Assembly: GCA_963695155.1 (NCBI GenBank)
Contig: CAVOGD010000007.1
Span: 434,001 to 498,000 of the forward strand
Reading direction: 5' to 3'
DNA length: 64,000 bases
Source: SG8-30 sp963695155
GTDB lineage: Bacteria > Pseudomonadota > Gammaproteobacteria > Steroidobacterales > Steroidobacteraceae
How positions within the stretch are numbered: position 1 is the stretch's first letter; the number at the start of each line of letters is the position of its first letter. The notes beneath the pieces were generated by a model. That model did no database searches. It was not told the origin of the DNA and saw only the letters and a program-made list of their open reading frames with translations. Made by a program: the position numbers and the translations under genes. Below are positions 8,830 through 17,963 of this stretch, piece by piece.

Positions 8830-10875
8830 TCAGCGCGTCCATTCGGCGAGCCACTCCAGCACGGTGTCGTGCCACAGGATGCTGTTGTGCGGCTTCAGCA
8901 CCCAGTGGTTCTCGTCGGGGAAGTGCAGGAACTTCGACGGGATGCCGCGCCGCTGCAGCGCGGTGAAGGTCGCCATGCCCTGCGTGTCCACGACGCGATA
9001 GTCCAGCGCGCCGTGAATCACCAGCATCGGCGTCTGCCACCTGGCAACGTGGTCGATGGGGTTGTGCCGGGCATAACCTGCCGGGTTGTCCCACGGCGTG
9101 CCCTCGTGGTCCCACTCGGGGAACCAGAGTTCCTCCGTATCGAAATAGGCGAACCGCTCGTCCAGGTTGCCGTCGTGGTTGACGAGGCAGCGGAAGCGGT
9201 CGGGCCACATGCCGGCGATCCAGTTGATCATGTAGCCGCCGTACGAAGCCCCCAGCGCGCAGACGCGCGTGCCGTCCATCCACGGGTTCCGTTCCAGCGC
9301 CGCGGCCAGGCCCTTCTGCAGGTCCTCGAGCGGCTTGCCGCCCCAGTCGGTGCGGATCGAGTCCGTGAAGGCCTGCCCGTAGCCGGTCGAGCCGTGGAAG
9401 TCGACCATGACCGCCGCATAGCCGGCGCCCGCGTAGATCTGCGGGTTCCAGCGGTAGTGAAAGTCGTTGGACCAAGAGCCCTGCGGCCCGCCGTGGATCA
9501 GGAACGCAACCGGGTAGGTTTTCGCCGGGTCGAAGTCCACGGGCTTGACGATCCAGCCGTGCACGGTCTCGCCCAGTGCGCCCTCGAACGTGAACTGCTC
9601 CGGCTCGCCCATGCGAACCGCTGCGAGTTCGGTGTCGTTGACCGACGTCAGCCGGCGCAGGCCCGAGCCGTCCGGTTTGACCGAGTGCAACTCGACCGGC
9701 GACCTGAAATGATCGTAGCCGAAGACGATGCGCCCGCCCGTGTCGGCGGGATTGCGCACGTGCCCGGTCGTGACCAGCTCGCGCACCGTGCCCGTAGCCG
9801 CGTCCACCGCGAACAGCGCCTGGTGACCGAGATGGTCGGCCGTGACCAGCAGCGACTTGCCGTCCCGCGTCCACGACAGCGAACCCGGCGAACGGTCCCA
9901 GCCCTCGGTGAGCACCGTCGGCGCGCCGTCCGGCCAGCGCATGGTCACGACGCGGAAGCGGTCGGCCTCGTAGCCGGCGCGCTGCATCGCCAGCCAGGCC
10001 AGCGTGCGGCCGTCGGGCGAGAACACCGGCGTCGTGTCCGTCGCCGGGTTGCCGGCGGTCAGCTTGCGCGGCGGCGCGGAGCCGTCGGCCGGCGCCAGCC
10101 ACAGGTCGAGGTCGGTGGACCAGGCTTCCTCGCGACCGGCGTCGCGCGCGGTGAACACCACGCCCCCGCCGTCCGGCGTGAAGGTGAACTCCTCCGCGCC
10201 GCCGAACGGCTTCGACGGCGCGTCGGCCTGCATGCCACGCATCAGGCCCACGGCCTCCCCGCCCGACGCCGGCACCACGAACAGCTGCGAGCGCCGCCCG
10301 TCCTTCCAGCTGTCCCAGTGCCGGTACAGCAGCTGGTCGTAGAGGCGGCCGCTGGACTTGACCCTGGCCCGCTCATCGAGCCGCTCCCTGGTCTGCTGCG
10401 CGGTAGCGAGGTCGGGATAGACCTCCAGCGCCACGGCCAGGCGCGTGCCGTCGGGCGACAGCCGGAACGCGCCGACGTCCAGCGGCAGCTGCGTGGCCTG
10501 CACGGCCTCGCCGCCGTCCACCGGGATGCGCCATACCTGCGACGAGCCGGAGCGGGTCGACAGGAACCAGATCGCCTTGCCGTCCGGCGCCCAGGTGGGC
10601 GACGAGGCGGAAGCCGGATCCCGGGTGAGTGGCCGCGCATTCGCGCCATCCACGCCGCCGACCCAGACATCGCTGCGACGCTTGTTGCCGTCGAGGTCCA
10701 GCGTCGACACCGTGAAGGCGATAGCGCGGCCGTCGGGCGACACCACCGGCCCGGCGATCCGCTGGAAGGCCACGAGGTCGCGGATGCCGAGCGGATGGGT
10801 TGCAGCGGAGACGACGGTGGTCGTCACCAGCAGCGGCAGCAGGGCAAGCAGTGTCTGAAGCAGCGCGTGGCGCAT
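8830..10875 (-). CDS. Secreted S9-family (prolyl oligopeptidase type) peptidase
   Basis: This 681-residue protein begins with a signal peptide (RHALLQTLLALLPLLVTTTVVSAA) and is probably periplasmic or outer-membrane exposed. The first 400 residues are beta-propeller repeats with the recurrent SPDG motif (VVSPDGRAIAF, RLSPDGTRLAV, VFSPDGRTLAW). The C-terminal alpha/beta-hydrolase domain carries the triad: Ser in GASYGGYM, Asp in HGALDYRV, His in DENHWVLK. The layout matches acylaminoacyl- or dipeptidyl-peptidase subfamilies of S9. Substrate specificity is not readable. The open frame extends 79 codons further upstream, but only the ATG at 10875 starts with a signal peptide. Confidence 0.9.
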   Translation of the reverse strand: MRHALLQTLLALLPLLVTTTVVSAATHPLGIRDLVAFQRIAGPVVSPDGRAIAFTVSTLDLDGNKRRSDVWVGGVDGANARPLTRDPASASSPTWAPDGKAIWFLSTRSGSSQVWRIPVDGGEAVQATQLPLDVGAFRLSPDGTRLAVALEVYPDLATAQQTRERLDERARVKSSGRLYDQLLYRHWDSWKDGRRSQLFVVPASGGEAVGLMRGMQADAPSKPFGGAEEFTFTPDGGGVVFTARDAGREEAWSTDLDLWLAPADGSAPPRKLTAGNPATDTTPVFSPDGRTLAWLAMQRAGYEADRFRVVTMRWPDGAPTVLTEGWDRSPGSLSWTRDGKSLLVTADHLGHQALFAVDAATGTVRELVTTGHVRNPADTGGRIVFGYDHFRSPVELHSVKPDGSGLRRLTSVNDTELAAVRMGEPEQFTFEGALGETVHGWIVKPVDFDPAKTYPVAFLIHGGPQGSWSNDFHYRWNPQIYAGAGYAAVMVDFHGSTGYGQAFTDSIRTDWGGKPLEDLQKGLAAALERNPWMDGTRVCALGASYGGYMINWIAGMWPDRFRCLVNHDGNLDERFAYFDTEELWFPEWDHEGTPWDNPAGYARHNPIDHVARWQTPMLVIHGALDYRVVDTQGMATFTALQRRGIPSKFLHFPDENHWVLKPHNSILWHDTVLEWLAEWTR

Positions 10876-10935
10876 GATGGTCTCCGCAACGTAGCCAGGG
10901 GAACGCCAGCAGTTTAGCCCCGGCAGCGCCGGCGC

Positions 10936-11259
10936 GTGTACGCGAAGGCCGAGAGCTTCAACATGACCGGCAGAATCAAGGACCGGATGGCGCTGCACAT
11001 GATCGAATGCGGCTGTGCGAAGGGCGTGCTCAAGCCCGGCGACCTCATCGTCGAGGCCACCAGCGGCAACACCGGCATCTCCATCGCCGCCATCGGTCGT
11101 GCGCTCGGCCATCCGGCGGCGATCTTCATGCCCGACTGGCTGAGCAGTGAGCGCATCGACCTGATGCGCAGTGAGCCGGTCCGGGAGGGCTTCCTGTCAC
11201 CCCATGTCGAACTGCTCGGAGTCCGCGCCATTCCGCGTGTGCAGGACCCGTCGGGTTGA
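10936..11259 (+). pseudogene. Cysteine synthase (PLP-dependent, CysK/CysM fold) remnant
   Basis: About 80 residues match the N-terminal third of O-acetylserine sulfhydrylase-type enzymes: YAKAESFNMTGRIKDRM with the PLP lysine, IVEATSGNTGISIA with the substrate loop, and IFMPDWLSSERIDLMRS. Homology then stops. The frame runs out through unrelated sequence (QDPSG stop at 11259), and the first 30-40 residues of a normal enzyme are missing because an in-frame TAG lies at 10915-10917. No ribosome-binding site precedes it. It is a truncated relic, divergent from the peptidase gene and upstream of the aminotransferase. Confidence 0.75.
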
Positions 11260-11488
11260 AAATACGTAGAAACGCGCTGCAACTACCTAGGCGCGGTGCC
11301 GCGGGACGCCGGCCGCGACTCCGGCCCTCCGCCGTTCGTGTGGCATGCCGCGATGGCAGCCAGCCCCCGGGTTGGCCAGACTTCCCGTCAGACCCGGGTC
11401 CGCCGGACGCGATGTTGCGCCCTGTGGCCGACCCGAACCCGGCCGCGTGCGGGGTCGGCACGCCGCAGCATTCCATGGAGACCGGAGC

Positions 11489-12787
11489 ATGAACCTCTTT
11501 TCGGACCGCACTGCGCTGATCGACACCGAAAACGCGTTCAAGGTGGGACCGTACATCGCGCGGATCGAGAAGGCCGGCCACAAGGTCATCAAGTGCAACC
11601 TGGGCGAACCTGACTTTGCGCTGCCGAAGCACATCCGCGAGGAGGTCAAGCGGCAGATCGACAACGACCTCACGCACTACTGCGACCCGCAGGGCATCCT
11701 GCCGCTGCGCGAGGCGGTCGCGAAATACATGGGCGCCGCACGCGGCCTGGACGTGACGCCGGACCGGGTGGTCGTGTTCCCCGGCGCCAAGCCGCCGATC
11801 GGCTTCTGCCAGCAGGTCTACTGCAATCCCGGCGACGAGATCATCTACCCGAGCCCCGGCTTCCCGATCTACGAGTCGTTCATCGCCTACGTCGGCGCCA
11901 AGCCCGTGCCGCTGCACCTCGAGGAGGAGAAGGGCTTCGCCTTCACCGGCGAGGACCTGGCGCGGCTCATCACCGAGCGCACCAAGCTGATCTTCATCTG
12001 CTTCCCGTCGAACCCCACGGGCGGCGTCGCGACGCGCGCCCAGCTCGAGAGCATCGCGCAGGTGATCCGCGACAAGGCCCCGCGCCATTGCCGCGTGTAC
12101 TCGGACGAGGTGTACGAGAACATCCTGTTCGACGGTGCCGAGCACGTCTCGATCGCGTCATTCCCGGGCATGGCCGAGCGCACGGTGATCGTCTCCGGCG
12201 CGTCGAAGACCTACTCGTGGACGGGCGGGCGCATCGGCTGGGCGGTGTTCCCGACCGCCGCGGAGGCGCAGGTCTTCAAGAACCTGAACATCAACTACTT
12301 CTCCTGCACGGCCGCCTACAACCAGATGGGCTGCAAGGTCGCCATCGAGTCGCCGGAGAGCGCACCGGCCATCGCGACGATGGTGGGCGCCTTCCAGCAG
12401 CGCCGCGACCTGGTGGTCAGCGGACTCAACGCCATCGACGGCGTCAGCTGCCAGAACCCGCTCGGCGCGTTCTACGTGTTCCCGAACATCGGCGGGCTCT
12501 GCGAGTCCCTCGGCGCCATCGCGGCGCACGCCAGGCTGCCCGACGAGGTGCGCAGCAAGACCAGCCCGTCCACCCTGTTCCAGATGTTCCTGCTGTTCCG
12601 CTACCACGTGGCGACGATGGACCGGAAGTCCTTCGGCAAGATCGGCACCCAGGGCAAGCACTTCCTGCGCCTGTCCGTCGCCACCGGGCTGGAGGACCTG
12701 CGCGAAGCAGTCAGCCGGATCGCGGCGGCCGCCGCCGACCGGAAGGGCTTCGCCAGCTTCCTGGAGAGCGGCGACCCGCTTTACTGA
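11489..12787 (+). CDS. Class I/II PLP-dependent aminotransferase
   Basis: This 432-residue fold-type-I aminotransferase has the PLP lysine in SGASKTYSWTGGRIGW, the cofactor-binding Asn in CFPSNPTGG, and Tyr/Asp contacts in VYSDEVYENILFDG. The N-terminal region (KCNLGEPDFALPKHI, HYCDPQGILPLREAV) is typical of the aspartate/aromatic aminotransferase group. The length is slightly above the usual 390-400 because of an insertion near residue 350 (KTSPSTLFQMFLLFRYH). The ATG is preceded by a GGAG. It is followed after 15 bp by a transketolase-like gene with its own GAGGAA site, so the two probably form one unit. The amino donor and acceptor are unknown. Confidence 0.85.
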   Translation: MNLFSDRTALIDTENAFKVGPYIARIEKAGHKVIKCNLGEPDFALPKHIREEVKRQIDNDLTHYCDPQGILPLREAVAKYMGAARGLDVTPDRVVVFPGAKPPIGFCQQVYCNPGDEIIYPSPGFPIYESFIAYVGAKPVPLHLEEEKGFAFTGEDLARLITERTKLIFICFPSNPTGGVATRAQLESIAQVIRDKAPRHCRVYSDEVYENILFDGAEHVSIASFPGMAERTVIVSGASKTYSWTGGRIGWAVFPTAAEAQVFKNLNINYFSCTAAYNQMGCKVAIESPESAPAIATMVGAFQQRRDLVVSGLNAIDGVSCQNPLGAFYVFPNIGGLCESLGAIAAHARLPDEVRSKTSPSTLFQMFLLFRYHVATMDRKSFGKIGTQGKHFLRLSVATGLEDLREAVSRIAAAAADRKGFASFLESGDPLY

Positions 12788-12802
12788 TACGAGGAAACGA
12801 CC

Positions 12803-15166
12803 ATGGACTTCACTTTCGGACCCCGGCGGGCCGCGTACTACGACATCGCAAAGCACCTGGCGACGGCCAGCCCGCCGCTGGCGGGACAGGACCTCGAGGT
12901 CTTCGAGCGCTTCGACCTGCTGTACCGCACGCTGTGCGCCATCCTGTACAACTACGTGCCGACCTCCGGGCACCCGGGCGGCTCCATCTCGTCCGGGCGC
13001 TTCGTCGAGGCGATCCTGTTCGACGCCATGGACTACGACGTGGCGGACCCCGACCGGGACGATGCCGACATCATCTCCTACGCGGCCGGCCACAAGGCGC
13101 TCGGGCTGTATGCCATCTGGGCGCTGCGCAACGAGATCATGCGGATCGGCGCGCCGCAGCTGCTGCCGAAGAACGTGCGCCTGCAGTTCCGGCTGGAGGA
13201 CCTGCTCGGATTCCGCCGCAACCCGACCACCGCCACGCCGCTGTTCCTGAAATTCGGCTGCAAGGCGCTCGACGGGCACCCGACGCCCGCGACGCCGTTC
13301 GTGCGGCTGTCGACCGGCGCCTCGGGCGTCGGCGTGGCGTCCTCGCTGGGACTGGCCTGGGGGGCGCGCGACTACTACGGCAAGAACGCGCCGCGCGTGC
13401 ACATCGTCGAGGGTGAAGGCGGCATGACGCCGGGACGCGTCGCCGAGGCGCTGGCGGCCGCCGGCACGGCCTCGCTCGACAACGTCGTCATGCACGTGGA
13501 CTGGAACCAGGCGTCGATCGACTCGAACCGCGTCTGCCGCGACGGCGCGCAGCCCGGCGACTACGTGCAGTGGACTCCGCAGGAGCTGGCCTAGCTGCAC
13601 GACTGGAACGTGATCGACGTGGCCGACGGCACGGATTTCCAGCAGGTGTTCGCGGCGCAGCGGCTGGCTGCATCGCTGGACAACGGCCAGCCCACGGCCA
13701 TCGTCTACCGCACGACCAAGGGCTGGCACTACGGCATCGAAGGCAAGGGCTCGCACGGCGCCGGGCACAAGCTCTGCAGCCCCGGCTTCATGGAATCCGC
13801 GGCCGAGTTCGTGGGCGAAGCGGGCGCCTCGCTGCCGGCCTGCGACGGCCAGTTCCAGCGCTGCGCCGGCGGCGCCGAGAAGGCGGTCGTCGAGGAGTGC
13901 TACTGGGACGCACTGCAGGTCATCCGCCGCAATCTCGAGCAGGACCGGGCGCTCACCGAGGCGCTGGCGGCGCGGCTGGTGGATGCGCGCAAGCGCCTGG
14001 ACAAGGCCGCGCGCCGGCCGCGCGACCAGGCCCCGGACGTCGCCGCGCTGTACGCGGCGGCCGAGCAGCACGCCACGTCAACGCCCGCCGCGCTGCAGCT
14101 CAAGCCCGGCTCGCGGACGACCCTGCGCGGCGCCCTCGGCAACGCACTGAGCCACCTCAACAAGGCGTCCGGCGGCGCGATCCTGGCGGCGTCGGCCGAC
14201 CTGCTCGGCTCGACCAGCCTCAGCGTCGCGGGCCAGGGCTTCCCCGACGGCTTCTACAACGCCGCGAGCAACCCCGGCGCCCGGCTGCTGTCCATCGGCG
14301 GCATCTGCGAGGACGCGATGACCGGCATCCTGGCCGGGTTGTCGACGTACGGCCGCCACGTCGGCGCGGGCTCCTCGTACGGCTCGTTCATCGCGGCACT
14401 GGGCCACGTGCCGTCGCGCCTGCACGCGATCGGCGCGCAGGCGCGCCAGGAGATCCGCAAGGAACCGTACCAGCCGTTCTTCCTGATCTGCGCGCACGCC
14501 GGCCTGAAGACCGGTGAGGACGGCCCCACCCATGCCGACCCGCAGCCGCTGCAGCTGCTGCAGGAGAACTTCCCGCGCGGCACGCTGATCACGCTGACGC
14601 CGTGGGATCCGCAGGAGCTGTGGCCGCTGGTCACCGCGGCGCTGGCCAGGCGCCCGGCGGTCATCGCGCCGTTCGTGACCCGCCCCGACGAGAACGTGCT
14701 CGACCGGGCGGCCCTGGGGCTGGCGCCGGCGGCGGCCGCGCAGCCGGCGTCTACGCGCTGCGCGCCGCGTCCGGCAAGAGCGACGGCACGCTGGTGCTGC
14801 AGGGCAGCGCGGTGGCCTACGCCTTCGTGGAGGACGCCCTGCCGCTGCTGCTGGCCAAGGGCATCGACCTGGACGTCTACTACGTCGCCAGCGCCGAGCT
14901 GTTCGACCTGCTGCCGCTCAACGAGCAGCAGCGGATCTTCCCGGACCTGGCCGCGCGCTCGGCCATGGGCATCACGGACTTCACGCTGCCCACCCTGTAC
15001 CGCTGGGTGCGTTCCGCCTACGGCCGTGAAGAAGTCCATGCACCCGTTCCAGAAAGGCCGCTTCCTGGGCAGCGGCCCGGGTGCGGTCGTGCTGCGCGAG
15101 GCCGGCCTCGACGGCGAAAGCCAGTTCGAGGCGATCATGGCGTACGTCAAGCAGCGGCGGCGCTGA
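12803..15166 (+). pseudogene. Transketolase-like TPP enzyme, broken by TAG and two frameshifts
   Basis: Read through, this would be a TPP enzyme of about 787 residues, longer than the usual 660 of transketolase. GHPGGSISSGR and the TPP stretch VEGEGGMTP to DWNQASID lie in the first piece. TAG at 13592-13594 then interrupts QELA/LHDWNVIDV in the same frame. The pyrimidine-domain part (HADPQPLQLLQENFPRG) continues to about 14740, where one base appears lost. The C-terminal domain (GSAVAYAFVEDALPLLLA, YYVASAELFDLLP) reads one frame over to about 15025, and an extra base returns it to the first frame for the end (HPFQKGRFLGSGPGAVV). Conservation in every piece means recent decay or sequence errors. 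The substrate is unknown; it follows an aminotransferase. Confidence 0.8.
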
Positions 15167-15190
15167 CGGCCGGAAGTGCCGGTACGCTTC

Positions 15191-15219
15191 GGGGTCAGGC
15201 CCGTCCTGGGTCTGACCCC
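15191..15219. repeat. GGGGTCAGGCCC / GGGTCTGACCCC hairpin
   Basis: Two 12-nt arms (15191-15202 and 15208-15219) are inverted copies with one mismatch and a 5-nt loop, 24 bp after the transketolase-like gene. The arm is the same GGGGTCAGACCC unit found in tandem at 15357-15436 and at 44974-45002. It may act as a transcription-stopping hairpin, but there is no T-run. Confidence 0.7.
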
Positions 15220-15356
15220 TCCGTAGCGCTGATCATTGCAGCTGGGCGCACGGAATCCGGTCGGGTCCCCACGCTCGCTCCGCAGATAGTCGCTCGCTCA
15301 GGGGACCACGACCACCTCGCGCGCTCGCAGGTAGTGCCGTGACCAACACTCCGGAA

Positions 15357-15436
15357 GGGTCAGACCCCAGGAGGGGTCAGACCCTGAGCGGACCGGGAGA
15401 GGTCAGACCCTGAGCGAACCGGGAGGGGTCAGACCC
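15357..15436. repeat. Four GGGTCAGACCC copies, three in a 26-bp tandem array
   Basis: GTCAGACCC begins at 15359, 15376, 15402 and 15428. The last three are exactly 26 bp apart, and the intervening sequence is also conserved (TGAGCGGACCGGGAG, TGAGCGAACCGGGAG). The rest of 15167-15565 is non-coding and holds no other feature I recognise. The unit resembles short interspersed REP-type repeats of proteobacteria. No transposase gene is in the window. Confidence 0.75.
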
Positions 15437-15533
15437 TGGGCGGGCGGGCCGGGGTCGGCGAGCGAATAAAGATCGACTGAGCGAGCGACCCCGGGCCGCC
15501 TGCGACAAGCGCCGTCGTGTTGGTCGGTCTGGG

Positions 15534-15562
15534 GGAGTCAGGCCCGCGAGGGGCCAGACTCC
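15534..15562 (-). terminator. Hairpin at the 3' end of the GGDEF/EAL gene
   Basis: GGAGTCAGGCCC (15534-15545) and GGGCCAGACTCC (15551-15562) form a stem with one mismatch and a 5-nt loop, 3 nt beyond the stop of the leftward GGDEF/EAL gene. It is a diverged relative of the GGGGTCAGACCC unit. There is no T-run, so the terminator role is inferred from position. Confidence 0.5.
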
Positions 15563-15565
15563 GTG

Positions 15566-17749
15566 TCAGGCGGCGCGCTTGAGGCGCTCGGGCCTGCCGA
15601 CCGCGTAGCCCTGCGCGAAGTCGACGCCCAGCCCGCGCGCCGCCTCCAGCGACGCAATGTCCTCCACCTGCTCGGCCACCAGCCGGAAGCCGACGGTGCG
15701 GGCCAGCCTGACGATCGCCGCGACCATGGCCTGGTTGACCGCGTCGTGCGACAGGCCGCGCACGTACGAGCCGTCGATCTTGATGAAGTCCATCGCCAGG
15801 CTCTTCAGGTTGGTGAACGCCCCCAGGTCGTTGCCGAAGTCGTCGAGCGCAAACTGGCAGCCCATGCCGTGCACCACGCCCACGAAGCGGCGCGCCAGTT
15901 CCAGGTTGCCGATCACCGCCGTTTCCGTCATGTCGAAGCAGATTTGTTGCGGCGGTACGCCGCTGTGGTCGAGCGCCTCGACCACGAATTCGAGGAACCC
16001 CGCATCGCCGAGCGTCTGGCCGGACAGGTTGATCGCCAGGCTCTTGCCGCGCGGCAGGTTGATCGCACCGCTGGCCAGCGCCGACAGCGCGGTCTGCACG
16101 ACCCAGCGGTCCACCAGCGGCATCAGCCGGTAGCGCTCGGCAGCTTTCATGAATTCCGCCGGCGAGGCCGCATGGTCGCCGTCGCGCAGCCGCAGGAAGG
16201 CCTCCATGGCCGGACCGTTCTCCGCGTCCAGCATCGACACGATCGGCTGCAGGTACAACTCGAAGTGCCCGTCGCGCAGCGCCGCCTGCAGCCGCTGCAG
16301 CCAGTGCACCTCGCCGCTGTGGCGCGCCTCGGCTTCGTCCCGCAGCGAGTAGACCTGCACGTGGTTGCCGTTGCGCCGCTTGGCCACGTAGCACGCGGAG
16401 TCCGCCGCGTTCATCACGTCCTCCCGGCTGCCGCTGTCGCTGCCGATCTCCACGAGGCCGATGCTGACGCCGATGCGGAAGATGCTGTCCTTCCAGACGA
16501 AGCGGTAGTCCGCCACCGCCCGGCACACGTCCTCGGCGATCTGCCGCGCCTTGTCCAGCGGGCAGCCGACCAGCAGCATGCCGAACTCGTCACCGCCGAG
16601 CCGGCCGACCGTGTCCGAGTCGCGCACCGCGTCCTTCAGCAGGGCGGCCGCCTCGCGCAGCATGTTGTCGCCGGCCAGGTGCCCGCAGGTGTCGTTCACC
16701 GCCTTGAAGTTGTCGAGGTCCAGGTAGCACATCATGTGCGCGGTCTGGCCGCCACGCGACGACTCGATGGCCTCCTCCAGCCGTCGCTCGAATTCGCGGC
16801 GGTTGACCAGTCCGGTGAGCGCGTCGTGGCTGGCCTGGTAGGACATCTGGCGGGTGAGGCCGGTCAGTTCGGTGACATCGTGCAGCATGACCGCCGCGCC
16901 GGTCGTCTCGCCGCCCGGCCCCGTGATGGGCGTGGCGGACAGGCCGATGCTGCGCTCCTCGCCGTTCGCCTTCCCCACCATCAGCGCGCGCCGGCCCAGG
17001 TTCGCCTGGGCGCCGGTCGCCAGGCACTGCCGCACCGGATCGGGCAGCGGACGCCGGTCGCGCTCGTCGACGAAGCTGACGATGTCGGTCAACTGCCGGC
17101 CAAGGACCGATTCGGCGGCCTGGCCCAGGAACTCCTCCGCTGCACGGTTCAGGAAATCGATGCGCCCCTGCTGGTCGGTGGTGACGAGCCCGTCGCCCAG
17201 CGACTCCAACGTCAGCTGGGCGCGCGTCTTGCGTGGCGGCGTGTCGAGGCCCGTCGTCACGGGCAGCATCTCCACCGCGGAGAACAGCACCGCCCGGCCG
17301 TCCACCAGCTCGAGCGTCGTGCCCTTCAGTTCGAGGCGCGTCACCTGGCCATGCGGATCCGCGATCTCGATCTCGGTGCGTTCGGCCGTTTCGCGGCCGC
17401 CGAGCCGGCGCACGACGTGGGCCTCGACCAGGTCGCTATAGTCAGCGGATACCAGTGCCGACAACGGGCGGCCCACGATCGACTCCGCGGGCAGGCCCAG
17501 CAGGTTGCAGAACGGCGGGTTGATCGCCTCGATGTGCGTGCCGTGAAGCAGCACCGGTTCGTTCACGGAGCCCAGCAGGGCCTTCAGCATCTCGCGGTCG
17601 CCGCGACCCGCACGGCCGCGTGCGAAATCGGCAAGCGACGCGGCATCCTCTCCGGCGCGCGCCAGCGTACGCCGCTGCCACACGACGATTACGAGAAGGG
17701 TGCCCGCCAGCAGCGCCAACGCCACACCGGCGATTTCGAGTCCGGTCAT
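15566..17749 (-). CDS. Membrane-anchored PAS-GGDEF-EAL cyclic-di-GMP protein
   Basis: This 727-residue protein has an N-terminal membrane anchor (residues 3-25), two PAS-like regions, a GGDEF domain and an EAL domain. The GGDEF site is intact (VGRLGGDEFGMLL), with DLDNFKAVNDTCGH before it. The phosphodiesterase domain keeps the Glu/Asn/Asp/Lys set (INLSGQTLGD, FDMTETAVIG, FALDDFGND, FIKIDGSYVRG, VAEQVED). The signature EAL itself reads EAF (MEAFLRLRD). It may make, degrade or only sense c-di-GMP. The start at 17749 is chosen because a GGGG site precedes it and the anchor follows directly; an ATG at 17836 would add 29 unconvincing residues. It is divergent from pcm. Confidence 0.88.
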   Translation of the reverse strand: MTGLEIAGVALALLAGTLLVIVVWQRRTLARAGEDAASLADFARGRAGRGDREMLKALLGSVNEPVLLHGTHIEAINPPFCNLLGLPAESIVGRPLSALVSADYSDLVEAHVVRRLGGRETAERTEIEIADPHGQVTRLELKGTTLELVDGRAVLFSAVEMLPVTTGLDTPPRKTRAQLTLESLGDGLVTTDQQGRIDFLNRAAEEFLGQAAESVLGRQLTDIVSFVDERDRRPLPDPVRQCLATGAQANLGRRALMVGKANGEERSIGLSATPITGPGGETTGAAVMLHDVTELTGLTRQMSYQASHDALTGLVNRREFERRLEEAIESSRGGQTAHMMCYLDLDNFKAVNDTCGHLAGDNMLREAAALLKDAVRDSDTVGRLGGDEFGMLLVGCPLDKARQIAEDVCRAVADYRFVWKDSIFRIGVSIGLVEIGSDSGSREDVMNAADSACYVAKRRNGNHVQVYSLRDEAEARHSGEVHWLQRLQAALRDGHFELYLQPIVSMLDAENGPAMEAFLRLRDGDHAASPAEFMKAAERYRLMPLVDRWVVQTALSALASGAINLPRGKSLAINLSGQTLGDAGFLEFVVEALDHSGVPPQQICFDMTETAVIGNLELARRFVGVVHGMGCQFALDDFGNDLGAFTNLKSLAMDFIKIDGSYVRGLSHDAVNQAMVAAIVRLARTVGFRLVAEQVEDIASLEAARGLGVDFAQGYAVGRPERLKRAA

Positions 17750-17963
17750 GTCGCCGTTGATCCCCTGTGGTATGCCGCGGCCCCCGTAGCCGTTGCATGC
17801 CCTGCTTTGTTGTAGAGCCGCGACCTCTGCGAGCATATCTTATGGTGGTGGAGCGCCCTGCCACGATTCACCATAATGGCCGCCCCGGGGGACTTGTTTC
17901 CGCGAACAGCCTGACCGTACTGTTGCGGCGACCGGCGCGCCGGCCACACACCCGAGTGTCACC

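Noticed and set aside
7216..10917. Very long + strand open frame (1233 codons) opposite the oxidoreductase fusion and S9 peptidase genes
   Set aside because: It spans two well-supported genes on the other strand and an intergenic gap, shows Arg/Gly/His-rich low-complexity protein with no family motif, and is the usual high-GC antisense shadow.
13592..13594. TAG as a pyrrolysine or suppressed codon in the transketolase-like gene
   Set aside because: No pyl genes or downstream stem are visible, and the gene has two frameshifts as well, so decay or sequence error is simpler.
15357..15436. CRISPR array
   Set aside because: The 26-bp periodicity comes from a palindromic 9-12 nt unit whose 'spacers' are nearly identical to one another, and no cas gene is present.
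17749..17836. GGDEF/EAL start at ATG 17836
   Set aside because: The extra 29 residues are polar and would precede the membrane anchor; 17749 has a GGGG site and begins directly with the anchor.
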